Assembly (NCBI GenBank): GCA_964629475.1
Contig: CAZVQW010000001.1
Location: 62,001 to 126,000, forward strand
Reading direction: 5' to 3'
Length of the DNA: 64,000 nt
Source: SMWD01 sp964629475
Lineage (GTDB): Bacteria > Pseudomonadota > Gammaproteobacteria > Steroidobacterales > GCA-2729495
Each line of letters begins with the position of its first letter. Within the stretch, counting starts at the first letter, position 1. A model generated the notes under the pieces. It saw only the letters and a program-made list of their open reading frames with translations, did no database searches and was not told the DNA's origin. Below, one piece after another: positions 9,133-16,431 of this stretch. The translations under genes and the position numbers were made by a program.

Positions 9133-9882
9133 ATGACCGGGAACCTGTCTTTTATCAGTCTCATCTTAGAGGCCAGCATCATCGTGCAGTCAGTCTTGCT
9201 GTTGTTGCTGATCGCATCGATCGCATCGTGGGCAATTATTCTGCGCAAGCGCCGAGTGCTGAATACGGCGGAGTCGGGTTCCGACTCATTCGAATCGAGC
9301 TTCTGGTCCGGTGGGGATCTGACCACGATTTACCGTGAAATCACGACCGGTGGTGAGCCCCCCACCGACATGGCGGGTGTCTTCGAGGCAGGCTTTCGTT
9401 CCTTTCGTCGCCTGACTCAGCAGCCCGGCCTGACTGCCGGGCAAATCGTCGAAGGCGCGCAACGTTCGATGCGCGTCGCGCAAATGCGCGAGATGGACCG
9501 TCTCGAACAGAACCTCGCGACGCTGGCGACGATCGGCTCGACGAGTCCCTATGTCGGCCTGTTCGGTACCGTCTGGGGCATCATGAATACATTCACGGCA
9601 CTCGGTAACGTCAAGTCGGCGACGCTGGCCATGGTGGCGCCGGGTATTGCCGAAGCGCTGATTGCTACGGCGATGGGTTTATTCGCGGCCATACCGGCTG
9701 TTATTGCCTATAACCGTTATGCCGATAAGGTCGGGCGTCTCGAAGTGCGTTATGACACGTTCGCCGAAGAATTCTCGACGATTCTGCAGCGACATGCGCA
9801 CAGCGCGCTCGAGTCGCCTGGTCTGGACAGACGTAAGCAGGATGGAAATTTATTGGGCGGGCAAGACCGGGGTGGCTCATGA
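9133..9882 (+). CDS. tolQ: Tol-Pal inner-membrane proton channel subunit TolQ
   Basis: MotA/ExbB-like subunit that with TolR uses the proton gradient to drive TolA during envelope constriction. It has 249 residues and three predicted membrane segments: one near residues 15-38 (VQSVLLLLLIASIASWAIIL) and two after residue 130 around TIGSTSPYVGLFGTVWGIM and GIAEALIATAMGLFAAIPAVIAYN. The ATG at 9133 begins MTGNLSFISLILEAS, as usual for TolQ. The reading frame is open further upstream but that part is not TolQ-like. The end overlaps tolR by ATGA. Confidence 0.96.
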   Translation: MTGNLSFISLILEASIIVQSVLLLLLIASIASWAIILRKRRVLNTAESGSDSFESSFWSGGDLTTIYREITTGGEPPTDMAGVFEAGFRSFRRLTQQPGLTAGQIVEGAQRSMRVAQMREMDRLEQNLATLATIGSTSPYVGLFGTVWGIMNTFTALGNVKSATLAMVAPGIAEALIATAMGLFAAIPAVIAYNRYADKVGRLEVRYDTFAEEFSTILQRHAHSALESPGLDRRKQDGNLLGGQDRGGS

Positions 9883-10322
9883 GCGGGGTGCGTAAACGCC
9901 GATTGATGGGTGAGATTAACGTTGTGCCCTACATCGACGTCATGCTCGTCCTGTTGATTATCTTTATGGTGACGGCGCCGATGCTGACGCAGGGTATCGA
10001 GGTCGAGTTACCGAAGGCCGGTGCCGAACCGATCGATCCGGCAGAAAACACGGATCCGCTCGTGTTGTCCGTCGACCCAGACGGTAATCTGTATCTGAAT
10101 GTCGGCGACGACGAGTCGAGTCCGCTCGAGGCGACGCGTGTCATTCGTCTCGCCTCGGTCGTGCTGGAGCGGCGCCCCAATACTCCCGTACTCGTTAAGG
10201 CGGATTTTCGTGTGCCGTACGGCGATGTGGTGGCTGCGATGGTGTTGCTGCAACGCGCCGGTGCGGCGAAAATCGGTTTTCTGACCGATCCTGCCGACTT
10301 CGAAAAGCTCGAGGCGGGCTGA
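9879..10322 (+). CDS. tolR: Tol-Pal inner-membrane protein TolR
   Basis: ExbD/TolR-family partner of TolQ with 147 residues. It has a short basic cytoplasmic N-terminus and then one membrane helix (IDVMLVLLIIFMVTAPML) carrying the proton-relay aspartate in PYIDVMLVLLIIF. The periplasmic domain includes VLVKADFRVPYGDVVAAM, the conserved D-x-x-V-pYG-like block. The ATG overlaps the tolQ stop, which implies stoichiometric translation. tolA follows after 13 bases. Confidence 0.96.
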   Translation: MSGVRKRRLMGEINVVPYIDVMLVLLIIFMVTAPMLTQGIEVELPKAGAEPIDPAENTDPLVLSVDPDGNLYLNVGDDESSPLEATRVIRLASVVLERRPNTPVLVKADFRVPYGDVVAAMVLLQRAGAAKIGFLTDPADFEKLEAG

Positions 10323-10335
10323 ACGGATTACGTTC

Positions 10336-11178
10336 GTGGCGCCTCCTTTCGCTCAAGAATATTCCGGCGGGCTGACGGTTTCGATCATCGGTCATGCCCT
10401 GATCGTGCTCCTGTTCAGCTTCAACCTGATCAGCATGCCGTTCAAGGCTGTGCCGCCCGTGCAACTGGCCATCGAGGCCACGGTCATCGATATGGGCGCT
10501 GTGCGCGAAAAGCAGGAGCAGGAGAAACGCCGGTTGCTCGAACTGGAACGGCAAAAACAGGCTGCTGAGGCTGAGCGGCGTAACAAGGCTGAAGCGCAGA
10601 AGCGTGAGCAGGAACGGCAACAGCAGGCCGAGCAGAAACGAGTCGCCGATCAGAAGCGCAAAGCGGAAGCCCAGGCTGAGGCCAAGGCGAAAGCAGAGCG
10701 CGAAAGAGTTGCAGAGCAGAAGCGCAAGGCAGAAGCGGCGCGCATAGCCGAGCAGAAGCGTAAAGAGGAAGCGGCCAAAGAAGCGGCGCGGGTCGCCGAG
10801 CAGAAGCGTCAGGAGGCCGAGCGCCTCCGCCAGGCGGAGATCCAGCGTCAGTTGCAGAGTGAGATCGCGGCCGAGGAACAGCGTCTCGCGGCAATTTCAT
10901 CGGGCAAGCTGCAGCAATACATTGCGGCGATCAGTTCGCGTGTAAACAGAAACTGGGTCCGACCGGCGTCCGCTAAACCCGGGATTGAATGTGACGTGCA
11001 CGTCACGCAGATACCCGGTGGTGAGATCATCAATGTGCGCGTCGGAACCTGTAACGGCGATGCGGCTGTTGTGCGCTCGATCGAAGCGGCCGTTTACCGT
11101 GCATCGCCCCTGCCGCCGCCGCCCGATCCGAGCCTGTTCGAAAGAAACTTGCGATTTACGTTCAAACCCGAAGAATAG
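10336..11178 (+). CDS. tolA: Tol-Pal envelope-spanning protein TolA
   Basis: Links the TolQR motor to Pal and the outer membrane. It has 280 residues from a GTG at 10336. A single N-terminal membrane anchor (VSIIGHALIVLLFSFNLI) precedes a long Ala/Glu/Lys/Gln/Arg helix from ~residue 55 to ~190, built of loose repeats of AEQKRKAEA type. The C-terminal globular TolA domain (from ~195) includes the conserved NWVRPA and CDVHVTQIPGGEI. The two domain III cysteines are present (CDV and VGTC). The helical region is shorter than in E. coli TolA (421 residues), which is common outside enterics. Confidence 0.93.
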   Translation: MAPPFAQEYSGGLTVSIIGHALIVLLFSFNLISMPFKAVPPVQLAIEATVIDMGAVREKQEQEKRRLLELERQKQAAEAERRNKAEAQKREQERQQQAEQKRVADQKRKAEAQAEAKAKAERERVAEQKRKAEAARIAEQKRKEEAAKEAARVAEQKRQEAERLRQAEIQRQLQSEIAAEEQRLAAISSGKLQQYIAAISSRVNRNWVRPASAKPGIECDVHVTQIPGGEIINVRVGTCNGDAAVVRSIEAAVYRASPLPPPPDPSLFERNLRFTFKPEE

Positions 11179-11209
11179 CGCCTTCGTGCAGTGGGAAGTT
11201 ACGAGACTG

Positions 11210-12520
11210 ATGGTTATTGTTAGAAAGATTTTATTTTACATCGTGCTGTCGGGTGCAATGGTGGTCGGCGGGACCGCGAACGCGGAACTGCGGATCGAAA
11301 TTACCGGCGGTGTCGAGCAGGCCGTGCCGATTGCGGTTGTACCGTTCGGCTGGCAGGGCGATGACAGCCTGCCTTTTGACGTCAGCGGATTGATCAGCGC
11401 GGATCTTGCGCGTAGCGGCCGGTTTGAGCCCCTGGCGCCTGATCAGATGCTGGAGCGGCCGACGGTCGGGCGTGACATCGATTTCGATGACTGGCGTATC
11501 CTCGGTGTCGAGGTCGTTATCGTCGGGCAGTTACTGCGTACTGCGGCCGACGAGTACTCCATTCAGTTCCAGCTGTTCGATGTATTTCGCGGCAAGCAGT
11601 TGCTCGGCTACCGGCAGCCGGCGACGGCACAGCAGCTGCGTGGCGCGAGTCATCTCGTCGCGGATATGATTTATGAAGAACTGACCGGTATTCGCGGCAT
11701 ATTCTCGACGCGTATCGCGTATATCACCGTCGATGGCGTGCCGCCGAAGCAGCGCTTTCGCCTGCTTGTTGCAGATGCCGACGGCGAAAATCAGCGTATT
11801 CTCGTTGAATCGAATGAACCGCTGATGTCGCCGGCCTGGTCGCCGGACGGCCGCAAAGTCGCCTATGTGTCCTTCGAGAAGAAGCAATCGGAAATCTACG
11901 TGCAGACACTGCGGTCCGGCGCGCGCAAGCGTGTGTCGAATCGCCCCGGCGTCAACGGTGCGCCGGCCTGGTCACCGGACGGACGCAAGCTCGCACTGAC
12001 GCTGTCGAAGACGGATGGCAATCTCGATATCTACACGCTGGATCTTCAATCCCAGGTACTGACGAGATTGACCAATCGCGGAGCGATCGATACCGAGCCG
12101 GCATGGTCGCAAGACGGTAAGTCGATCTACTTTACTTCCGACCGTGCCGGTCAGCCGCAGATCTATAAAGTTGCGTCGGACGGCGGCAAGGCGGCACGGG
12201 TCAGTTTTGAGGGACCGTATAACGCACGGCCGCGCTTTGGGCCATCCGGTGAGCATATCGCGGTTGTGCATAACGATCGCGGTAACTATAGAATCGCGCT
12301 GACCGATCTGGAGCGCGGGTTCACGCGGGTGCTGACGAAGGGCCACCTGGATGAATCGCCGAGTTTTGCACCGAATGGCGAGACGTTGATTTACGCGACG
12401 AGAGAAGGGCGCAAGGGTGTGTTGGCCACAGTGACAACGGATGGCCAAATCCATCAGCGGATTTCATCGTTTGAAGGCGATGTGCGTGAACCGGCCTGGT
12501 CACCATTTCGTCGAAATTAA
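11210..12520 (+). CDS. tolB: periplasmic beta-propeller protein TolB
   Basis: Periplasmic Tol-Pal component that binds Pal and competes with peptidoglycan for it. It has 436 residues from the ATG at 11210. The frame is open 225 bases upstream inside tolA, but the signal peptide (KILFYIVLSGAMVVGGTANA) begins after this ATG. The N-terminal domain (26-160) contains IAVVPFGWQGDD. A six-bladed propeller follows, with recurring SPAWSPDGRKVAYVS, APAWSPDGRKLALTL and EPAWSQDGKSIYFTSDR motifs. It is fourth in the tolQRAB run. Confidence 0.97.
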   Translation: MVIVRKILFYIVLSGAMVVGGTANAELRIEITGGVEQAVPIAVVPFGWQGDDSLPFDVSGLISADLARSGRFEPLAPDQMLERPTVGRDIDFDDWRILGVEVVIVGQLLRTAADEYSIQFQLFDVFRGKQLLGYRQPATAQQLRGASHLVADMIYEELTGIRGIFSTRIAYITVDGVPPKQRFRLLVADADGENQRILVESNEPLMSPAWSPDGRKVAYVSFEKKQSEIYVQTLRSGARKRVSNRPGVNGAPAWSPDGRKLALTLSKTDGNLDIYTLDLQSQVLTRLTNRGAIDTEPAWSQDGKSIYFTSDRAGQPQIYKVASDGGKAARVSFEGPYNARPRFGPSGEHIAVVHNDRGNYRIALTDLERGFTRVLTKGHLDESPSFAPNGETLIYATREGRKGVLATVTTDGQIHQRISSFEGDVREPAWSPFRRN

Positions 12521-12530
12521 TTTATTATTA

Positions 12531-12550
12531 TAATCATATAATTATGATTA
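12531..12550. promoter_or_regulatory. AT-only palindrome between tolB and pal
   Basis: Perfect inverted repeat TAATCATA-taat-TATGATTA (8-bp arms, 4-base centre) in the 72-base AT-rich gap between tolB and pal, just upstream of the pal ribosome-binding site. It could be an operator or part of an internal promoter for pal. No regulator can be named. A role as a terminator is unlikely because the stem lacks GC pairs. Confidence 0.5.
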
Positions 12551-12592
12551 ATTATTTACGCAGTTTCTAGAATATTGAAGGAGCGATTACAC

Positions 12593-13147
12593 ATGTTTGC
12601 AATGAAACAGTGGTTGGTAATTGGATTGGTAGTGGTGCTGGCGGGTTGTGGCGGATCTTCCGGAACCATGATGGAAGATGGCGCCCCGGCTGACGGCAGC
12701 GGTGATTATGGCGATCAGGGCGCCAGTTCATCGGGTACCGGAGATGACGGCTACATGAGCGGCGGCGAATTCAGCGACGAATTTGGCGATGACCCGACCG
12801 CCCCGGGTGGCAGGCTGGAAAACCGTGTCGTCTATTTCGCCTTCGACAAGGCAGATGTCGATGAGGCCTCCCAGGCGCTGCTTGAAGAGCACGGCCGTTA
12901 TCTGGCTGAGAATGCCGATCTCGACGTGCGCCTCGAAGGACATGGCGACGAACGCGGCAGCCGTGAGTACAATATCGGGCTTGGCGAGCGACGCGCACAA
13001 GCGGTACGCCAGATTCTGCTTCTACAGGGGGCGACTGCGGTACAACTCAGCACGGTCAGTTATGGCGAAGAACGTCCTGCGGTACTGGGTAGTGACGATG
13101 AAGCCTGGAGTCTGAACCGACGCGTCGAACTCGTGTACAACCCGTAG
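12593..13147 (+). CDS. pal: peptidoglycan-associated lipoprotein Pal
   Basis: Outer membrane lipoprotein that anchors the outer membrane to peptidoglycan and cooperates with TolA/TolB. It has 184 residues. The signal peptide ends in lipobox LAGC with lipidated Cys19, followed by Gly rather than an inner-membrane retention Asp. A Gly/Ser/Asp-rich linker runs to ~80. The OmpA-like domain contains VYFAFDKADV and LEGHGDERGSREYNIGLGERRA, the peptidoglycan-binding segment. The ATG at 12593 follows GAAGGAG with good spacing. An upstream in-frame TTG at 12575 lies in the ribosome-binding site. Confidence 0.97.
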   Translation: MFAMKQWLVIGLVVVLAGCGGSSGTMMEDGAPADGSGDYGDQGASSSGTGDDGYMSGGEFSDEFGDDPTAPGGRLENRVVYFAFDKADVDEASQALLEEHGRYLAENADLDVRLEGHGDERGSREYNIGLGERRAQAVRQILLLQGATAVQLSTVSYGEERPAVLGSDDEAWSLNRRVELVYNP

Positions 13148-13198
13148 GAATGAATCTGAGACGATGGCACTGATGAGATGGCATTGGGGGGACTGGAA

Positions 13199-13972
13199 AT
13201 GAAGGCACAAAAAAATGTCTTTGCGGTCGGCGTACTGATGCTGACGGCGGGTTGCAGCCTGATGGTGCCGCCAGAAGAAGATCCGCTTTATCTGAAAATG
13301 ACCGACATCGATAGCCGTCTCGTGCGAGTTGAGCGACTGGTCGAGAATGAAGGCCTGATGAATCTGTTCGCGCAGCTCGAAAGCCTGCAGCAGGATGTGC
13401 AGAGTCTGCGCAACGATGTCGAGACCATGCAGCATCAGCTGGACCAGTCGAACGCGCGGCAAAAGGATCTGTATCTCGATGCCGATCAGCGTTTGCAACG
13501 GATCGAGCAGGCCACGGCAAGCAGTGCTAATCGCAGCGTTCTTGAAGGCGGCTCGCTGGATCCGGGTCAGTTGCCGGTTCCGGGCGGCACCGATCGCGCC
13601 AATTATCAGGCAGCGTTCGAGTTGCTCAAGCAGGGCCGCTACGATCAGGCCTCAATCGCATTGCAACAATTCATGGTCGCATTTCCGGACAGCGATTTAT
13701 CCGATAACGCGCAATACTGGCTGGCCGAAACGCATTATGTGTCGCAGGAATACGAAAAGGCATTGCCGGAGTTTCAGCTGGTCCTCGAGCAATACCCCGA
13801 TTCGCGGAAGATCCCGGATGCGTTGCTGAAGATCGGCTACTGCAACTACGAACTCAAACAATATGCAAATGCCAAAGAAGCACTGTCAGCGGTGGTACAG
13901 CGTTTCCCGGAAACGACAGCTGCCAGGCTCTCCTCGCAGCGCCTCGACCGCATGAAAACCGAAGGCCGTTAA
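13199..13972 (+). CDS. cpoB: cell division coordinator CpoB (YbgF), with a lipobox
   Basis: Periplasmic TPR protein that coordinates PBP1B peptidoglycan synthesis with Tol-driven constriction. It has 257 residues from the ATG at 13199, preceded by GGGGGA. An N-terminal coiled coil (about 35-100, LFAQLESLQQDVQSLRNDVETMQHQLDQ region) gives trimerisation, and C-terminal TPRs (about 130-250) include YQAAFELLKQGRYDQA and PDALLKIGYC. Unlike E. coli CpoB, which has a cleaved soluble signal, this one carries a lipobox (MLTAGCSL, Cys19), suggesting a membrane-anchored form. An alternative ATG lies at 13178. Confidence 0.93.
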   Translation: MKAQKNVFAVGVLMLTAGCSLMVPPEEDPLYLKMTDIDSRLVRVERLVENEGLMNLFAQLESLQQDVQSLRNDVETMQHQLDQSNARQKDLYLDADQRLQRIEQATASSANRSVLEGGSLDPGQLPVPGGTDRANYQAAFELLKQGRYDQASIALQQFMVAFPDSDLSDNAQYWLAETHYVSQEYEKALPEFQLVLEQYPDSRKIPDALLKIGYCNYELKQYANAKEALSAVVQRFPETTAARLSSQRLDRMKTEGR

Positions 13973-13988
13973 TTCACCCGAGGGGATT

Positions 13989-14059
13989 ATTGTGGGAGCG
14001 GCTTTAGCCGCGAATGACGCCGCACATAGGGTAATCGCGGCTAAAGCCGCTCCCACAAT
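13989..14059. repeat. REPIN-like inverted repeat, copy 1
   Basis: Two perfect 25-base inverted arms (13989-14013 and 14035-14059) with a 21-base spacer. The arm core is GTGGGAGCGGCTTTAGCCGC. Each arm also folds on itself (GCGGCT-tt-AGCCGC) behind a GTGGGA tail, the structure of a REP element, so the unit is two REPs in inverted orientation. It lies between cpoB and queE. Confidence 0.92.
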
Positions 14060-14115
14060 CACCGACTCACTTTCACTTTGGACAACCATGGCGTCTGAAC
14101 TACTTGTCCGGGCTA

Positions 14116-14784
14116 ATGAACGACGAAGCAGCCACTACTGAGCGAGGCCTCCGCGTCACCGAGATTTTTCATTCGCTACAGGGTGAGTCGCGCCCGGTCG
14201 GCTGCCCGACCGCCTTCATACGCCTGACCGGTTGCCCGTTGCGTTGTGAATATTGCGATACCGCCTATGCGTTTCACGGTGGTATCCGGCTGACGATTGA
14301 TGAGATTCTCGAGCAGGTCGAAGCCTTCGGGACGCGGCATGTCTGCGTGACCGGCGGTGAGCCGTTGGCGCAGCGGTCATGCCTGGACTTATTGTCGCAG
14401 CTCTGTGATGCGGGATATGAAGTTTTGCTGGAGACCAGTGGTGCACTTTCGGTTGCAGACGTCGACCCTCGCGTCTGCATCGTGCTCGATCTGAAGACAC
14501 CGGCATCGGGTGAGGTTGAACGCAACCTGTGGTCGAATCTTGAAATCCTGAAGCCCGACGACCAGGTCAAGTTCGTGATCTGCGATCGCGCCGACTACGA
14601 TTGGGCCTGTGCAGCTCTGAAGGAGCATGACCTGACCGAGAAATGTCCAGTATTGTTTTCACCGGCCTGGGGCGATGAAGCATTTGCCCGTGACGTCGCG
14701 GAATGGATTCTGGCCGATCACCTCGATGTCCGTTTTCAGGTGCAGTTGCACAAGGTGTTGTGGGGTGATCGTCCCGGTCACTAG
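14116..14784 (+). CDS. queE: 7-carboxy-7-deazaguanine synthase QueE
   Basis: Radical SAM enzyme converting 6-carboxytetrahydropterin to 7-carboxy-7-deazaguanine in queuosine synthesis. It has 222 residues. The iron-sulfur motif CPLRCEYC gives Cys40, Cys44 and Cys47, preceded by FHSLQGES and followed by the SAM-binding VTGGEPLAQ. The ATG at 14116 is chosen. A TTG at 14104 would add four residues. queC follows 43 bases later, and both precede tRNA-Lys in the conserved tol-pal-cpoB-queEC order. Confidence 0.96.
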   Translation: MNDEAATTERGLRVTEIFHSLQGESRPVGCPTAFIRLTGCPLRCEYCDTAYAFHGGIRLTIDEILEQVEAFGTRHVCVTGGEPLAQRSCLDLLSQLCDAGYEVLLETSGALSVADVDPRVCIVLDLKTPASGEVERNLWSNLEILKPDDQVKFVICDRADYDWACAALKEHDLTEKCPVLFSPAWGDEAFARDVAEWILADHLDVRFQVQLHKVLWGDRPGH

Positions 14785-14827
14785 TCATGAGCCGGAATAT
14801 GGGTTAGCGAAATATGGATTTATCATC

Positions 14828-15508
14828 ATGAGCAGGGCAGTCGTATTGCTATCGGGAGGCATGGATTCGGCCACTTGCCTGGCGATTGCTGCAGCGGAAG
14901 GGCACGAGTGTTACGGCCTGAGCTTCGACTACGGGCAACGCCATGGCGCGGAACTCGATGCGGCGCGATCGGTCGCCGCGTCGGTTGGCTTGTCGGAACA
15001 TCGCGTGTTGCGCCTGAATCTGGGTGAACTCGGCGGATCGGCATTGACCGATGAGAAGATCTCCGTACCGGTGTCGGCCGGCGATCAAATCCCGGTGACC
15101 TATGTGCCGGCAAGAAACACGGTATTTCTGTCCTTTGCACTGGGTTGGGCCGAGGTTCTCGATGCGGACTTCATCTATATCGGTGTCAATGCCGTGGACT
15201 ATTCCGGATATCCGGACTGCCGCCCGGAATATATCGATGCCTTTCAACATATGGCGGATCTGGCCCTGAAACGCAGTGTCGAAGGTCGTCCAATCCTGAT
15301 CAGGGCGCCATTGCTCGACATGACCAAGGCCGAAATCGTGCAGCGTGGTATCGAACTCGGCATTGATTTCGCGCAGACCGTATCGTGCTACCAGGCTGAT
15401 GAGGCAGGATTAGCCTGCGGACAATGCGATGCATGCTGTCTGCGCCGCCTCGGATTCGCCGATGCCGGCATTGAAGATCCAACGCGATATCGGTCTCACA
15501 CCAAGTAA
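14828..15508 (+). CDS. queC: 7-cyano-7-deazaguanine synthase QueC
   Basis: ATP-dependent enzyme that makes preQ0 from 7-carboxy-7-deazaguanine and ammonia. It has 226 residues from the ATG at 14828, with PP-loop motif LLSGGMDSAT just after the start, LSFDYGQRH, and a C-terminal zinc site (SCYQADE, ACGQCDACCLRR, four cysteines). The upstream extension of this frame overlaps queE out of frame and is not QueC-like. Confidence 0.97.
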   Translation: MSRAVVLLSGGMDSATCLAIAAAEGHECYGLSFDYGQRHGAELDAARSVAASVGLSEHRVLRLNLGELGGSALTDEKISVPVSAGDQIPVTYVPARNTVFLSFALGWAEVLDADFIYIGVNAVDYSGYPDCRPEYIDAFQHMADLALKRSVEGRPILIRAPLLDMTKAEIVQRGIELGIDFAQTVSCYQADEAGLACGQCDACCLRRLGFADAGIEDPTRYRSHTK

Positions 15509-15530
15509 TAGAAAATTGGTGTTAACCGAC

Positions 15531-15560
15531 TTGCCGCAGGTCGGATCGACCGCGTACAAT
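15531..15560 (+). promoter_or_regulatory. predicted promoter of tRNA-Lys
   Basis: TTGCCG (15531-15536) and TACAAT (15555-15560) are separated by 18 bases, followed by a C-rich stretch (CCGCTTCCCG). The tRNA begins about 80 bases further on. The region overlaps the inverted repeat at 15539-15587. Predicted by eye only. Confidence 0.4.
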
Positions 15561-15587
15561 CCGCTTCCCGTCCGGGTCGATCCGACC
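15539..15587. repeat. 13-bp inverted repeat in the tRNA-Lys leader
   Basis: GGTCGGATCGACC (15539-15551) and its exact reverse complement GGTCGATCCGACC (15575-15587) flank 23 bases. The left arm lies between the predicted -35 and -10. It could be an operator pair or a leader-RNA hairpin. Confidence 0.7.
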
Positions 15588-15645
15588 CGAAATCTGTTAT
15601 TGCGCGGATACCGGTCATACGATTGATCGTCGGCAAATAGAGTAT

Positions 15646-15721
15646 GGGCCGTTAGCTCAGTTGGTAGAGCAGTTGGCTTTTAACCAATTGGTCGCTGGTT
15701 CGAATCCAGCACGGCCCACCA
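15646..15721 (+). tRNA. tRNA-Lys (anticodon UUU), CCA encoded
   Basis: A 76-base cloverleaf. Acceptor GGGCCGT pairs with ACGGCCC. The D arm contains TAGCTCAGTTGGTAGAGC, the anticodon loop is CTTTTAA with anticodon TTT, the T arm contains GGTTCGAATCC, the discriminator is A and CCA is genomic. It closely resembles E. coli tRNA-Lys. Its position after queC matches other gammaproteobacteria. Confidence 0.98.
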
Positions 15722-15787
15722 TTTTTACGCCCTGTTCAGGTGATTCTGGCTCGTTCTAAATCAGAGCTACGAAACATTACAGCGATT

Positions 15788-15903
15788 TAATATTCCGAAA
15801 AGGCCCTGGCAAGCCGGTTAGGGCTATAGTGTAGCCACTCCATCGGGTTACCCCCTTAGCCCGATTCCTACCGGAAAACCCCGTTCCTCCAGCGGGGTTT
15901 TTC
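15788..15903 (+). ncRNA. candidate small RNA ending in a strong terminator
   Basis: Downstream of tRNA-Lys, a TAATAT -10-like box (15788-15793) precedes a structured stretch. CGGGTTA (15844-15850) pairs with TTAGCCCG (15856-15863, one G-U) around a C5 loop. GGGCTA (15821-15826) could alternatively pair with TAGCCC (15857-15862). The stretch ends in an intrinsic terminator. No ORF with a ribosome-binding site covers it. No good -35 was found, so it could instead be a processed 3' trailer of the tRNA transcript. Confidence 0.35.
15875..15903 (+). terminator. intrinsic terminator
   Basis: AAAACCCCG (15875-15883) pairs perfectly with CGGGGTTTT (15893-15901) around a 9-base loop, ending in a T run. 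It lies about 155 bases after tRNA-Lys. Confidence 0.85.
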
Positions 15904-16070
15904 GTTTCCGGGTCTTTTTATCGTAAATGACTCGGGCTCTGTCTGACCTGATTTGACTGTTGCCTGACGCCTCCTGACCGGCGTTTACATTTGGCTTTCA
16001 GCAGAATATCTGTGCGGTGAGAGACAAGGATGTCCCGCCCACCTGATTTAGTTGAGTGGAGCGAATCGTC

Positions 16071-16154
16071 ATGCGTGAGTTCAGGCCCATCATCTTGTTT
16101 ATTCTTATTTTATGGCTCCCGGTTGTTCTGATCGGTATCGCCCGGCTGTTTTGA
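16071..16154 (+). CDS. candidate 27-residue membrane peptide
   Basis: ATG at 16071 opens a short frame coding for MREFRPIILFILILWLPVVL followed by IGIARLF and a TGA. Two charged residues precede one hydrophobic helix of about 18 residues, a typical small inner-membrane peptide. TGGAG (16057-16061) lies 9 bases upstream. It lies in the 528-base gap between the terminator and the ada-like gene, and is followed by a second tiny ORF. The family is not recognised. It could be a chance frame. Confidence 0.35.
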   Translation: MREFRPIILFILILWLPVVLIGIARLF

Positions 16155-16175
16155 CGTAATCTTGTGGGAGGCATC

Positions 16176-16262
16176 ATGTACCTTGATTTAATATTTTTCT
16201 TAAGTGTGGCTTCGTCTTTCTATGGATGGGGCAAGAAAATCGGTTCGACCCCATATATTTAG
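16176..16262 (+). CDS. candidate 28-residue peptide, second of a pair
   Basis: ATG at 16176 follows GGGAG (16166-16170) with 5-base spacing, a good ribosome-binding site, 21 bases after the stop of the preceding tiny ORF. The product begins MYLDLIFFLSVASSFYGWGK and ends KIGSTPYI, hydrophobic then basic. An 8-bp hairpin (16322-16329 with 16339-16346) lies downstream without a T run. The rest of the gap to 16431 shows nothing else. Confidence 0.35.
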   Translation: MYLDLIFFLSVASSFYGWGKKIGSTPYI

Positions 16263-16431
16263 CAAGATTCGGGTCGACAGCATGAGCTGCCACCGGGATA
16301 CTCCGGTTATCGTCTGATAACAGCAGGAAGTTAAGAGATTCCTGCTATACCTGTCATTCTTTGGATTGAGCTGATTGCCAGCTTCAATACGATTGGGTAA
16401 CGGTGGAGTTTAACTCTGCAGGACCGGGTAA

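Noticed and set aside
10985..11209. Extended tolB frame starting inside tolA
   Set aside because: The signal peptide begins after the ATG at 11210. The upstream part overlaps tolA in another frame.
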